This document shows, one piece after another, positions 1 to 11,100 of a DNA stretch of 64,000 nucleotides. Position 1 is the stretch's first letter, and each line of letters begins with the position of its first letter. Under the pieces are notes generated by a model, which saw nothing but the letters and a program-made list of their open reading frames with translations, did no database searches and had not been told where the DNA came from. The stretch comes from Gonatopus flavifemur (lineage: Eukaryota; Arthropoda; Insecta; Hymenoptera; Dryinidae), in the NCBI GenBank assembly GCA_018340375.1, contig JAFFJZ010000003.1, positions 22,940,001-23,004,000 of the forward strand, in the 5' to 3' direction. Made by a program: the position numbers and the translations under genes.

Positions 1-590
1 CGGATAAAGAATATAAAAATTTCATTGTTATCGAAAGATAGTATCCGATAAGATTAGCTTCGAGTGGAATGACGATTCAAAGTTTATCGCTATGAAATAA
101 GAAAAAACCATTATCATAAATTTGTCAATTGATTCTCATTATTTTGAGGTTAATGTTGTTATAGTTAGGTTATGTGAATCTCTTATAATTAACGATAATG
201 TTCTAATGATGCTCTAAAGACCAGGTGATTAGAAACATATTGATCTTAATTTTTGCATTATTCGTAAAATACGTATATACACATATATGGATACATACTG
301 AGTTTTCCTGCATTATTTCGATAACGAATATCCGTGATACATTGTCATCTCATTTATCGGACTTTTGCAACGTTCATTGGTATCGCGAATGACCGCTTGT
401 GACCGCCCACGGGCCACGAACGATGCAGCGTGCATGCATAACAACATATAGACGCATACAAAAGAGAGGCGATAAAAGTAAATGTGATGGTTCAGTCATT
501 GAATAGTCATCTGAAGTTATTGGTGGATAAATTTTCATGACTGTTTGATGTATACAATTTGATTACGTTCATGAAAAATATTTTCATAGG
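1..590. other. AT-rich stretch, no gene seen
   Basis: I see no coding segment, RNA gene or clear inverted repeat here. Confidence 0.5.
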
Positions 591-1141
591 TTATATGTCA
601 ATTAAACATACATTGCAACTTTGAAATTTCGGCGCGCGAAATTCTGGAGCCAGTAATAGTGGCAAGTGAAACATAAATATGTCAACGAGATTGGCTCTTA
701 TCAGCAAAAATCCCTCTAGTGGATGATCGTAGGGAAATTTATTACACTTTGACCAAAACGCTTCATTTTTACTCCAAAAAATTGGAGTAAAAATGAAGCA
801 TTTTGGTCCGAATGTAGCAGAGATGTGCATTATTTGAAATGCTTCCATTTCAAATGGGAATACAAAATGGAAAATACCCATTTTCATTTTGTATTTGAAA
901 TGCTTATTTTGTAATAGCATTTTCCATGTGCATTTGAATGTTTTTTTGTACCCATTTTCTATTTTAAAAGAGAAAATGGGTATAAAATAATCATTGCCCT
1001 GTGATTCGAAGAGAGAATGCACTCACAGAAAGGATTTCTTGAAATGAGGAAATTTTTCTTGTCGCTGGCACGAAACTCATTTTTTTCTTGAGGCTAGAAA
1101 ACTTTACTTGAATCAAGAAAAGTTCGTTTTGACTTCAAAAC
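591..1141. repeat. Low-complexity and hairpin-rich segment
   Basis: The segment is made of short mirrored blocks. Positions 751-808 form a near-perfect hairpin (GACCAAAACG at the left, CATTTTGGTC at the right), followed by repeated AAATGGGTA/CCCATTTT blocks. An open frame on the minus strand is only a by-product of this low complexity. The segment abuts the left edge of the hAT transposase relic and is probably another insertion. Confidence 0.55.
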
Positions 1142-1281
1142 CTCAAGTATTGTCATCCTTTGGTACAGGTTATTGATAAAAATTTTAGTCGACGTTTCAA
1201 AAAATTCCTGCTACTGGAATCTTCAGTGAATGATGCGATATCAGCCTCAATATCTCATCCATTTTTGAAACTGAAATGGGC

Positions 1282-2415
1282 CCCTGGTAAAAAAATCTCT
1301 CTGAATCTCTCTGAAAATTTCACGTTTCAGAGAGATTCAGAAAGAATCAGAGAAATTCAGAGCAATTCAGCGTGGTTCAAAGGATTTCAGAGACTAGTGG
1401 ATTGAGAGAACTTGTGCTTCGAATTTTTCAGAAGGATTCAGAAAAATTCAGAGGAACTCAGAGAGATGCAGGGAAATTCTGGGAAATTCAGAGAGGAACA
1501 AATTCAGTGAACTTCTTGGTCCTGGATTTCAGAAGCGTTCAAGGAGTGTCAGACACTTTCAGAGATAGATGAATTCAGAAAGATTGTGCGCAGAAATTTT
1601 CAGAAATATTCAGAGGAATTTAGAAAGATTTAAAGTAATTCAGAGAGATTCAGAGGAATTCAGAGAAATTCAAAGAGGAATTAATTCAGCTAAATTTTTG
1701 GTTTAGGATTTCAGAGGTATTCAGGGAGTGTCAGAGACTCACAGAGACAGGTGAATTAGGAAAAATTGTGCGTGGGATTTTTCAGAAAAATTCAGAGAGA
1801 TTCAAAGGAATTTAGAGAGATGCAGGAGGGTCTGGGAAATTCAGAGAGGAATGAATTCAATAAAATTCTTGGTCCTGCATTTCAGAGGCTTTCTGGAAGT
1901 TTCAGAGAATTCCAAAGGAAGATAGATTGAGAAAAATTGGACGTGGAATTTTTGAGAAATATTTAGAGGAATTTAGAAAGATTCAGAGTAATCCAGAGAG
2001 ATTCAGAGAAATGCAGGGGAATTCAGAGGAAGCTTTGAAATCTGAATACATTAAATTCCTGGAGATTTAGAGGAATTCAGAGAGATTCAGAGAAATTCAG
2101 AGGGATTCAGAGGAAGCTTTGAAATTTGTATACATTAGATTCCGGGAGATTTAGAGAAATTTAGAAATATTCAGGTAAATTCAGAGGGAGCTTTGAAATT
2201 TAAATATATAAAATTCTGAGGGATTCAGTGATATGCGGAGAGATTCAGAGAAAGTTGAAGAATCCAGAAAGCATCACTATCGGAAAAGTCTCTAACTTCC
2301 TCTGAGTTACTCTAGAATTACCCTGAATCTCTTTGAAATTTGTCCCAAAATATAAAGAGATTCAGAGAAATTCAGAGAGATTTCAGAGAGATTCAGAGAG
2401 ATTTTTTCACCAGGG
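1282..2415. mobile_element. Foldback element A, TTCAGAGA-array body
   Basis: Termini are CCCTGGTAAAAA and its complement TTTTTTCACCAGGG, flanked by GC on both sides (palindromic, so weak on its own). The interior of about 1.1 kb is a degenerate tandem array of TTCAGAGA / GAGATTCAGA units that changes orientation at both ends. It sits inside the hAT frame, which is restored when it is omitted with one GC. A related array is at 28660-29960. Confidence 0.8.
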
Positions 2416-2753
2416 GCACCAAAAGACAAGCGAGAATGTGTGAAAGCACCAATATCAATAGAAGTCCGAAACATAAAGCATGTGGAGAAACAAAATTTAG
2501 AAAAAGATAGCACCTGTACAAAGCAGAAAGAAAAAGACGAATCATACTACATGTTTCAAGAGGACTCAAACTCATAATTTGCTGATGTCGATACTAATGA
2601 GAGCGATCTGGAAGTTCTTCAATATCTTGAAGACGTGAACACTTCTCTTGAAATGCTGCATGCTTACCCCACAATTAAAAAAATATTCTTAAGATTCAAT
2701 ACTTGTCTACCTAGCTCTGCGCCAGTGGAACGCCTGTTTTCATTCGGAGGTAT

Positions 2754-3007
2754 CCCAATAAACATTTGATTTCTCAAGATATGTTTTAGATATGTTTAAG
2801 ATGTCTTATGCGACACTTTTAGATATCTAAAAGATAACTTTTCGTATCTTGAGATATCTTAAACATGTCTTGGACGTTTTAAGAGACGTAAGATATGTTT
2901 AAGATATCTCAAGATACGAAAAGTTATCTTTCAGATATCTAAAAGTGTCGCATAAGACATCTTAAACATATCTAAAACATATCTTGAGAAATCAAATGTT
3001 TATTGGG
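2754..3007. mobile_element. Foldback element B, AAGATATCTT-type body
   Basis: This is an almost perfect 254-bp palindrome with termini CCCAATAAACATTTGAT and its complement, flanked by AT on each side. The arms contain repeated AGATATCTT/AAGATAT motifs. It interrupts the hAT frame directly after the GG of the VERLFSFGG segment; omitting the element and one AT restores the frame. Its arms are very similar, so it is probably young. It shares tips with the element at 30313-30553. Confidence 0.9.
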
Positions 3008-4084
3008 ATGATTATGAGACCTCATAGGAGAAAAATGAGTGACGAATTATTTGAAAAACTAGTCCTATTAAAATCAAACAAATTTTAATTAAAAAACAAA
3101 TGAAATTATTTTTATTCATTCTTCAATTAACTATAGTATACTTATTTTATTGCGATGAATTAATCAAACACTCGGTAATGATGTAGCTTCAAATTCTCCA
3201 TGAAAACCAAAAATTCTATTTCCAATGAAACCATTTCCAAAATACCCATTTTGCATTTTGCATTTTCCATATGTCTTCCAAAACTATTTTACATTTCGCA
3301 TTTGAAATTGGAAATAATTAGGCATTTTATATTTTCTATTTCAAATGCATTACAACACCCATTTTGCACATCTCTGTCGTGAACCCAAAAAAAGGACACA
3401 CACACAAACATACGCAGATAGACAGAAAGACACACAGACATTTCTGGAGATCGCGTTTTTTCGACGTTCTGAAGCTTTTGGCAAAGACGAAATACCCTCT
3501 TCTGCATAATGGATTTTTGACGGTATCACAATACTCCCGTTTCCTTATGCATAAGGAATATGAGAATAAAAATTGGCGACCGCATCATTCCGAACATTAT
3601 GTATTCTTTCTTCGTGTATATTCAAGTATTCGTAGTTCAATGCGAGTGTGAGTAAATCAAACTTCCAGAGCAAGCATTGACATCAGCCCTTGTTAGGCCC
3701 TTCCAAGTTCCTCCCCAACTAACATTCAGACATCTTAAAGATATCTTTAAGAAGTCTCAATGCGTTTGTAAGAAGTCTTAAAAAACGTTCTAAAAGATAC
3801 CGAAACGAATCCTAAAAGATGTCTTATGAAACACGTATAGAATTCGAAAAGATATCTTGAAGAGTTCTTAAAGATGTCTTGAAGAGTTCTTAAATATGTC
3901 TTGAAGAGTTCTTAAAGATGTCTTGAAGAGTTCTTAAAGATGTCTTGGAGAATTCATAAAAACGTCTTGGAAGACTCTTGAATTTGTTCACAAAAAAAAT
4001 TCTTAACCTTTTCTTTTTCCTTTCCCTCCTGTTTCTTCAACTGCTCTCGCGTTCCGATAAAGTTTACCTGATTTCGACCCTTGT

Positions 4085-4155
4085 TGTTACGGGAATCGAA
4101 CCCATTCACTTGACGATATATTTACGCCTCAGTCACTTGAGCTATACGTACAACA
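4085..4155 (-). repeat. tRNA-like (SINE-type) sequence
   Basis: Read on the minus strand there is a perfect B-box GGTTCGATTCC with a TTCGATT loop closed by a 5-bp stem (one wobble pair), and an A-box-like TAGCTCAAGTGACTGAGG upstream. The outer 7-nt arms pair at 6 of 7 positions. The spacing between the acceptor arm and the D arm is too long for a normal tRNA, so I read it as a tRNA-derived SINE head or pseudo-tRNA. Confidence 0.45.
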
Positions 4156-4576
4156 TGGTAGAGACGCCCATAATTGGCAATATGACATAATGAAATATGT
4201 CAGCGGTGTCCAGTTTCAAAGTGAAAATGATCTTTTGAACAAACTGTTATCACATGAATAAATATCAAAAGAGTTGAATGTAATTACAAATAGGAAAGAT
4301 GAATAAATTTAGTGAAACATATTTAGAAATCAATTCTGTGTTCTAGTAGTCGTTAATATTTCGTGAATACCGCAGATTCTTCCTAAAGTATTTCTGACGA
4401 ATTGTTGTGAAGTGGATATTCGGTAATTTTATTGTGCACGTCATAAGGCGACAAAATCGTACTTTTTACAAACTTTCAAATTTCTTGATATCTCAATGAT
4501 TGATTCAAGATTTTAATTCATGGATATGGAATCACCTCATTTGCAATACGATTGTAATAACAGGTACATTCAAAGT

Positions 4577-4582
4577 TTTATT
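4577..4582 (-). terminator. Candidate poly(A) signal of the peptidase gene
   Basis: AATAAA on the minus strand (CAGAATAAAACTT), about 380 nt past the stop at 4961. No AATAAA occurs in the 76 bp between the stop and foldback element C, so this signal, inside the element, is the nearest candidate I see. Confidence 0.3.
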
Positions 4583-4960
4583 CTGTGTTATTCATGATCA
4601 TGTGCTCATATAACCTCAAAGCTGCTGAAAAATTTATGTTCTTAAACGTGTCTTAATCAAGACATCTTTCCGAAATCTCCTCAAGACTTCTAAAAGATAT
4701 CTTCAAGAACTCTTCAATAACGTTCTTGAAGACCTCTGAATCAAGACATCTTTTAGAAATCTTTTACAAGATGTCTTTCCAACACTTCTAAGAGATATCT
4801 TTAAGAACTCTTCAAGAAAGTTCTTAAAGATCTCTCAATTAAGTATTCTTTTAGATATCTTCAAGAATTGAAATGTTAGTTGGGTCCTTAGCGGCTGGAC
4901 TCACGCTAGTCCCTGATGAGATTCTCGTGAGTTCCGAGAATTGCGCTGCAAGGGTCGTTT

Positions 4961-5143
4961 TCACTTCCATATATTACACTTTTTTTCTGGGTTCATTGGG
5001 CTTCCAGCTGGGCACTTGAAAACCTCAGCAAACTCTTGAGAATTTGAAACACGACCATTAATTCTCAGACGATTAACCGCATGGTCCTCATCCCTTGCTT
5101 CTTCCATCAGGATCTCTGAATCAATCTTTGCTTCACAGTATGC
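4961..5143 (-). CDS. M13 peptidase exon 16 (C-terminus)
   Basis: Acceptor TTGTAG|GCATAC; 60 codons plus TGA at 4961-4963. Carries the conserved His and Arg six residues apart (H778, R784), the N-G-R-V-S-N-S segment, the cysteine and NPEKKC block, and the terminal C-x-x-W motif followed by one extra Lys. The intron before it is only 59 bp. Confidence 0.93.
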   Translation of the reverse strand, partial: AYCEAKIDSEILMEEARDEDHAVNRLRINGRVSNSQEFAEVFKCPAGSPMNPEKKCNIWK

Positions 5144-8100
5144 CTACAACGGAATTTTTGAATGAAATAATAAATCAAATATAAAAGTATGATTGAACTT
5201 ACATTGGCGAAGGATAAAAAGAATAACTGATCGTTACTGAGGTTTTGTAAGCCAGGGAGCACTTCTCGCGAGACACCGTTTTTCTCTTCTCTTCGTTTAA
5301 AAGCTGCGAAAGCAGACAATAGTCCCATGGTGTCTGCGATATTTTCATCCCTCGTTTGATTACCATAGCCCTATGCACGGGGAAGAATAATTCGTTAATA
5401 TTTGGATAGCCAAAAATATTGCTGCAACAGCTAAATTTCAGCAGCTAAGTAGCTAGCACGGGCACGGACAGCCATTAAATTAGCTCCTGCAGCTAAATTT
5501 AATGGCTGTCCGTGTCCGTGCTAGCTACTTAGGGATCGTCCATAAATTACGTAACGCTATTGACTGTATCTTTCTCTATCTCGCTCATCATGTCTGAAGT
5601 TGATGCAACAAGGAACGACAGAAGGAAAAGCGTTACGTAATTTATGGACAGTCCCTTAGCTGCTGCAGCTGAATTATTTTTTCCGTGTATGGTAATAACT
5701 TTTGTTGCCATAGCTGAAAATAGCTACCAAAACTTTTCGTCAGTTACCCAAATATCAACATCTTTTTTTCCATGTATATGTGTTATATATGGATCATATA
5801 TGTCTAATTTTCACTGAGGGAAAACGTAACTGTCACAGCAAAAATATCACGGCTGAATTGTTTTGCTATCAAAATATCCACCACCAAAGTTTTGCTGTCA
5901 CAGCTACGAAGTTTTGCTGGGACAGCTGATAAACAGCTATAGATGCCTTCATTTTATCTGTAAAAGCGACAAGAGTGAGGCAAAAAAGTGAGTAACTGCC
6001 ACGGCAAATTCATTTCTCTCCGTATGAGCTTCCCTGCTGAAAGTGCCAGGCAGATCCGGACAAAAAATAATTGTCTGGATTTGATCAGTTTTTCTCCCAA
6101 GAAATCCAGTGAAAAACTGACAAAATTTCTACCTGGTTTCGTCCGGAATCACCGAATTGTAATAGCCTGTCAAAACCTGGCAGAAACATTTTAACATCTT
6201 CGTCAGGTTTTGACTGGATATCACAGTCTGCGAATTTCAAAAAGAACCGTCGCAAAAAATGTCTGTCAGTTTTTGACTGGATATTCCAATTTGGTGATTC
6301 CGGACGAAACCAGGTAGAAATTTTGTCAGTTTTTGACCGGATTTCCTGGGACAAAAACCGATCAAATCCTAACAAATATTCTTCGTCCGGATTTGCCTGG
6401 CATTTCCAGCAGGGTTGTCAGAAACAAATGAGAATCAATTTGCATAGCGAAAGTATTATGAATAAAAACATATGATTACGTACCTCAATTCGAGTACCGT
6501 TATTATCAATGCTGTAGCCCTCATACTGATCAACAAAACATTGTACTCTTTTGCTCCATTCATCGGTCATTGTCGATGACCATTTGACGTCTGTACCGTT
6601 TTTGCCGTTTAAATGCCCTGGGAACGGAAAAATACATGGAATCATCCTTTCTGATGAAAAGAATTGAAATTTATTTCATTATCACCATTATGCACAGTCA
6701 TATCCTTAGTAATTTACATAGTTTATATACAGTCTATATCCCACATAACACAAGGGGGCATAACGAATACAATGTATTCGTATATAATTCTTTTAGAACT
6801 CTTGTGCTATCTGGGATATAAGTCTCCTCCATTACTAAGCGGCTGGCCACGCCGATGATAATCACCACTTACTGGAATCATCGAATCCGTGGTTTAGCTC
6901 ATGACCCATAGTTACACCCACGCTGCCAAAATTGATTGCACTGAAATCATAATAAAACCAATCGGACCAAAATTGGAAGCACTAGAATCATTCGAGTTTG
7001 TTTCTCAATCTAATTTTCATCCCTGGTCAAAAAACTGAATAAACCTCAAGAAACAATTCTACTTACGACTACTTCCGACCTACTTACTATGTGTTTTCAT
7101 CTCGTAAATTTCGGGAATAAAACTAAACACCATTTGTATGCATCATTTCTGTATAAACGTATTCAATGACCTTAGTATTGTTTCCGTATATCATCAATCG
7201 ACTTTCTCAGGTCAACTTCAAGCTTTAATGAAACAAATTACTTCATCACACTTCCGCAAACAAAGAATTTGATTTTTTAGGTCCTGTTCCGCACTTGGAA
7301 AAACAATTTACTTGAAATTGAATATCCGATTTACGAAGAACTGGAGCAAAAATAAAATAAAAATTATTTCGAATCGATCAAAAAATTCTATACATTCTAT
7401 GAATTTGTGAACACCTATATTTTTGTATTCCACTTGGAAATTAGGATGAATTTATTGATACCTAAAGGGGATTGAACTCTTACCGAATCTATCTACTTAT
7501 AAGACTCACCTAATTAATCTCTAAGGAACAGGAAGGAACAGGACAGTCACCGAAGAATTACGTTGCATCTCCGAAAAATTGAGGGAGATGAAAGGGAGGG
7601 GTGGATATAACGCGGCACAATAACGGAGAAGCAGCGCGCTGCAGCGGGGAGGCGACAAAGAAATGTCCGGGCCGTTTTTTCGGGTGGACATCTCTCCGTT
7701 GCCTCTACTCTGCTTCTCCGTCGTACCACGCTGTATCTACCGACCTTTTTTCTCCCTGAATTCCACGGAGAGGCGACGTAGGTGTCCTGTATGGGTAACA
7801 CGCTGCTCCAAGATTAAATATTTGATAATGGGGATAAGAAGTTCCAAGACCAAGGCAAAAATTAGTGTTTGTCGAGACGGGTATTTATTGTAAAATCCTT
7901 CAGCCGCACGACGTTTCGAGTTGATACAACTCTTTTTCAAGTACAAAAAAAGATTTCTTTGGTCTTGGCACTTCTTATCCCCATTATCAACGATTTGCAC
8001 ACCAGGCACTCTCCAACCAGTAATAAAAGAGTAAATATTGTCACTCATATTGTAGAGGGGATCGAAAGTCTGATTACGCATTCGTGATTCTGTTTCGGTT

Positions 8101-11100
8101 TCCGTAGTTGGAAGTAGTTACATTTCGCGTTTGAGAAGATAATTTTCAATTAACTATACGAACATCTTTGGTTTTAATCTACTCTGGTTGACTTATGAAA
8201 AATCTGAGATGGAATTTTGAACAAAAATTACGCATCATGACCACCTGATCAGCTTCCGCGAATTTCCGTCGGGGGCTATTGCGAATAATTCCATGCACTT
8301 CTGAGGAAAAGAATTTTGGTTCATAAATCAACGTACTTATATTCACACGCAAGATATGTCCACGTAATCGGAAGTCATACATGCGGACACTAAACATAAC
8401 TGCACCCAAGTAATACATGGGAACTGTGTTCTTAGGTCTGAGCAGAAGTCCGCGAAAGTTGATCAGGTCACATGACATTATTTCCGATTTTTCATAAGTA
8501 AACAGATTTGAACCTAAGATGGACCTAAGTAATTGGAAGTCATCCACGCGGTCAGTGAACTCAATGACCCCAAAATAAATTCGTGCGAAAATAAATCGGA
8601 AATGCATCGAAACAGTTTTCTTGCATCCGGAGATGACCGGAATCATAGTGTCGTCCAGGTTATCATAGGCGTGTCCAGGTTAGCCAAATTGTGGGCAGTG
8701 CTGCCAGAAATGAAGGAGCTCCAGCGTTTTACCCCCTCCATGTACCATCGCAGAGCACGCACGCTATAACTATATATATGACATCTATAGTTATAGCGTG
8801 CGTGCTCTGCGATGGTACATGGAGAGGGTAAAACGCTGGAGCTCCTTCATTTCTGGCAGCACTGATTGTGGGTGCCCAAGTGGCAAATTTTTCAAAATTA
8901 TATATAAATTATATATAAACTATATTGAATTATACATGAGTGTTACATACACGGAGAAAAAATGGACTGCTACTATAGCGCCTACATAGAAATTTATTGT
9001 CCTTTCAAAAATATTCACTCCAGCAGCTAAGACGGTTAACAAATCCTGTTAACAAATTTGTTTATGTCAGCAAAAAAATGTAGTTGTGTCAATCATTTTT
9101 CTTGCTCTTGCAACTAATTTTTTTTTGTAATAACAAACCTACTTGTTATGCCAGCAATACTTTTTCCTCCGTGTATAATTTTGAGAATTTTTCCACTTTG
9201 TTGTCAGTACCCTTATTTTTGTTGATTTAGCATTTCCTATGCTGTATTGTTTCGTCTAGATAATATTGTTGTGGAAAGGAATAGATATCGGACTGTGAAT
9301 TGTGGGTGCCAGTGCACCCACGGCACCCACCGTAGGCACGCCTATGCAGGTTATACGTAACTGAACCCATACTCTCTACGTGTGGATTGCGGAAGTCGGT
9401 GAAATCAATTATCACTTAGATGGCAATTTAGCCTTGCTGCAATGTTGTCAGGGAAGCTTGTGACAAGGTTGACATAAGCCCCCTAGTTGACACACGAGAA
9501 GGATACAAGCTTACAAAACCCTTGCAGCAGAGTTGTAGCAACCTTACACTGACAAGGTTGTCAATAACAACTCAAAAACAATCGAATGACAAGTCTGACA
9601 AGCTTATGACAAGCTCACATGTTATCTGGGCATGTGGAAGAGAATCCTAAGGGATGGGGAACTCTCTACACGTGTAAAATTTTCATTCGGAAGTACTCGG
9701 AAGAGATTCCAAATGATTTGAAAACATCTATTTTGAAAACATTTAGGTTTGTTAAGATATTTTAACCAGGAATAAATAACGCACGATCAAGAATGAATTG
9801 TGTGAAAATAGTTTTCGAGTTTCTGAAATCATACCATAATTTGTCTCTCTTTATTAGAATTGTACAATCAGTCACAAATTGATCAGGAGTTCTACTCACC
9901 TAGTTAGTTTAGGACTAAGTAATATATCCAGCAATACAGCTGCAGGGAATCCTAAGAAGTGAATTAGATGTTGAAAAGACCATTCAGCTCTCACGAATCC
10001 CGTATTGAAATTGACAACTGTACTCACCTACTACGACATTGTTTAAATCGTCATACCACGCATTGTAAACAAGAGGCCTATACTCCCATCTGAAACGGGA
10101 AGTAATTCACCGTACTCAGAGTGGTTTTAAGTTTGAAGAAGTATATTTTAAATTTGGATAATTTATTCAAAGATGATGAATGCAAAACCTACCGAACAGG
10201 TTCATTTTGTTTAAAAAGTTGGAATCCTTTTTTTAGCTTCCACTTGACGAACCTCAGTGTATTCTCATAAAATGAGCGATCCATCATAAACTGGAATACA
10301 ATGCAATAATGATTTTATTCTTGAATAATAATTAATATATAATATATGTTGGATAAGCGAAAAATCAAATGATCTCATTCAAATGTACTTGGAATCAAAA
10401 GACTATAAGAACTGATCTGTAACAAATGTTTGAAACCCACATAAAAATCTTCAAGCTCCACCAATACTGACGATAGAATATAGCTGAACGCAAGGCTGGA
10501 CAATCCACGCAAAAGCAAAAGTGGTTGACAATGTTTTAGATATTGTACCAATATAAGCGATCAATAAATTCCGTTCGTTAATGCATCATTGATCATAGGC
10601 TGCGCCACGCCTGACCCATCCTTCGACCAATATTGTCTGGAGAAAAAAACTAGTTCCACACAAGGGTTTTTAGCGCATGGCGGAACCCTGCCTCAAGCAT
10701 TAGGCAATAGCTTGGTCCAGCTTAAGCGACGGTTATGCCCGGCTTGAACAGTAGCTTGACTCAACTTCAGCGCACTTCAGCGATGGCTTGGCCCAAGAAG
10801 AATCAGATAGAGTGGAAACGGCCATAACACAACAATACAATTTTCCGTGGCAAGTTTCAGCGCCTCCTCGTATCTCAGTGGCTAAGTATTTCGAAGAGAT
10901 ACACACAGAGAGAAAATGAGAGGGCTCACGGGCACCTTTTCACTGATAGTAAAAGTTCCACCGGTCCTCTGACGGTTCGATCATGAAAGTTGACACACTG
11001 CAATTTTATTTTTTAATACTACAAAATCGCGCATTTCTTTCGTATACTTTTCAACACGTATTTGATTAAAATGATTTTATGTATCGATGTTGAATGCATA

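Larger units (their letters stand above)
1142..3088 (+). pseudogene. hAT transposase C-terminal relic, split by two foldback elements
   Basis: The frame running in from the left (YCHPLVQVI ... ISHPFLKLKW) resembles the hAT segment before the dimerisation domain. It resumes after the first element and includes [13 protein letters not shown], the signature of the hAT C-terminal dimerisation domain. After the second element it continues as RPHRRKMSDELFEKL to a TAA at 3086-3088. If 1282-2417 and 2754-3009 (each element plus one 2-bp duplication copy) are left out, all three parts share one frame, with a single TAA stop at 2575-2577. The N-terminal part (zinc finger, RNase H core) is absent, so the copy is dead. 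No host function is suggested. The hAT assignment is confident; the left boundary is approximate. Confidence 0.85.
3714..4884. mobile_element. Foldback element C with tRNA-like insert
   Basis: Termini are CCCAACTAACATTCAG and its complement AATGTTAGTTGGG, with a non-palindromic 2-bp duplication TC. Both ends carry arrays of AAGATATCTT and GAAGAGTTCTT units. The middle (about 3970-4650) is unrelated sequence and includes a tRNA-like stretch on the minus strand. The right end is 76 bp past the stop codon of the peptidase gene, so the element probably supplies 3' UTR. Confidence 0.8.

Noticed and set aside
591..1022. 143-codon minus-strand open frame
   Set aside because: Low-complexity translation of hairpin-rich sequence with no recognisable domain.
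1282..2415. CRISPR-like or satellite array
   Set aside because: Units are short and degenerate, reverse orientation at the ends and have no spacers; it is the body of a foldback element.
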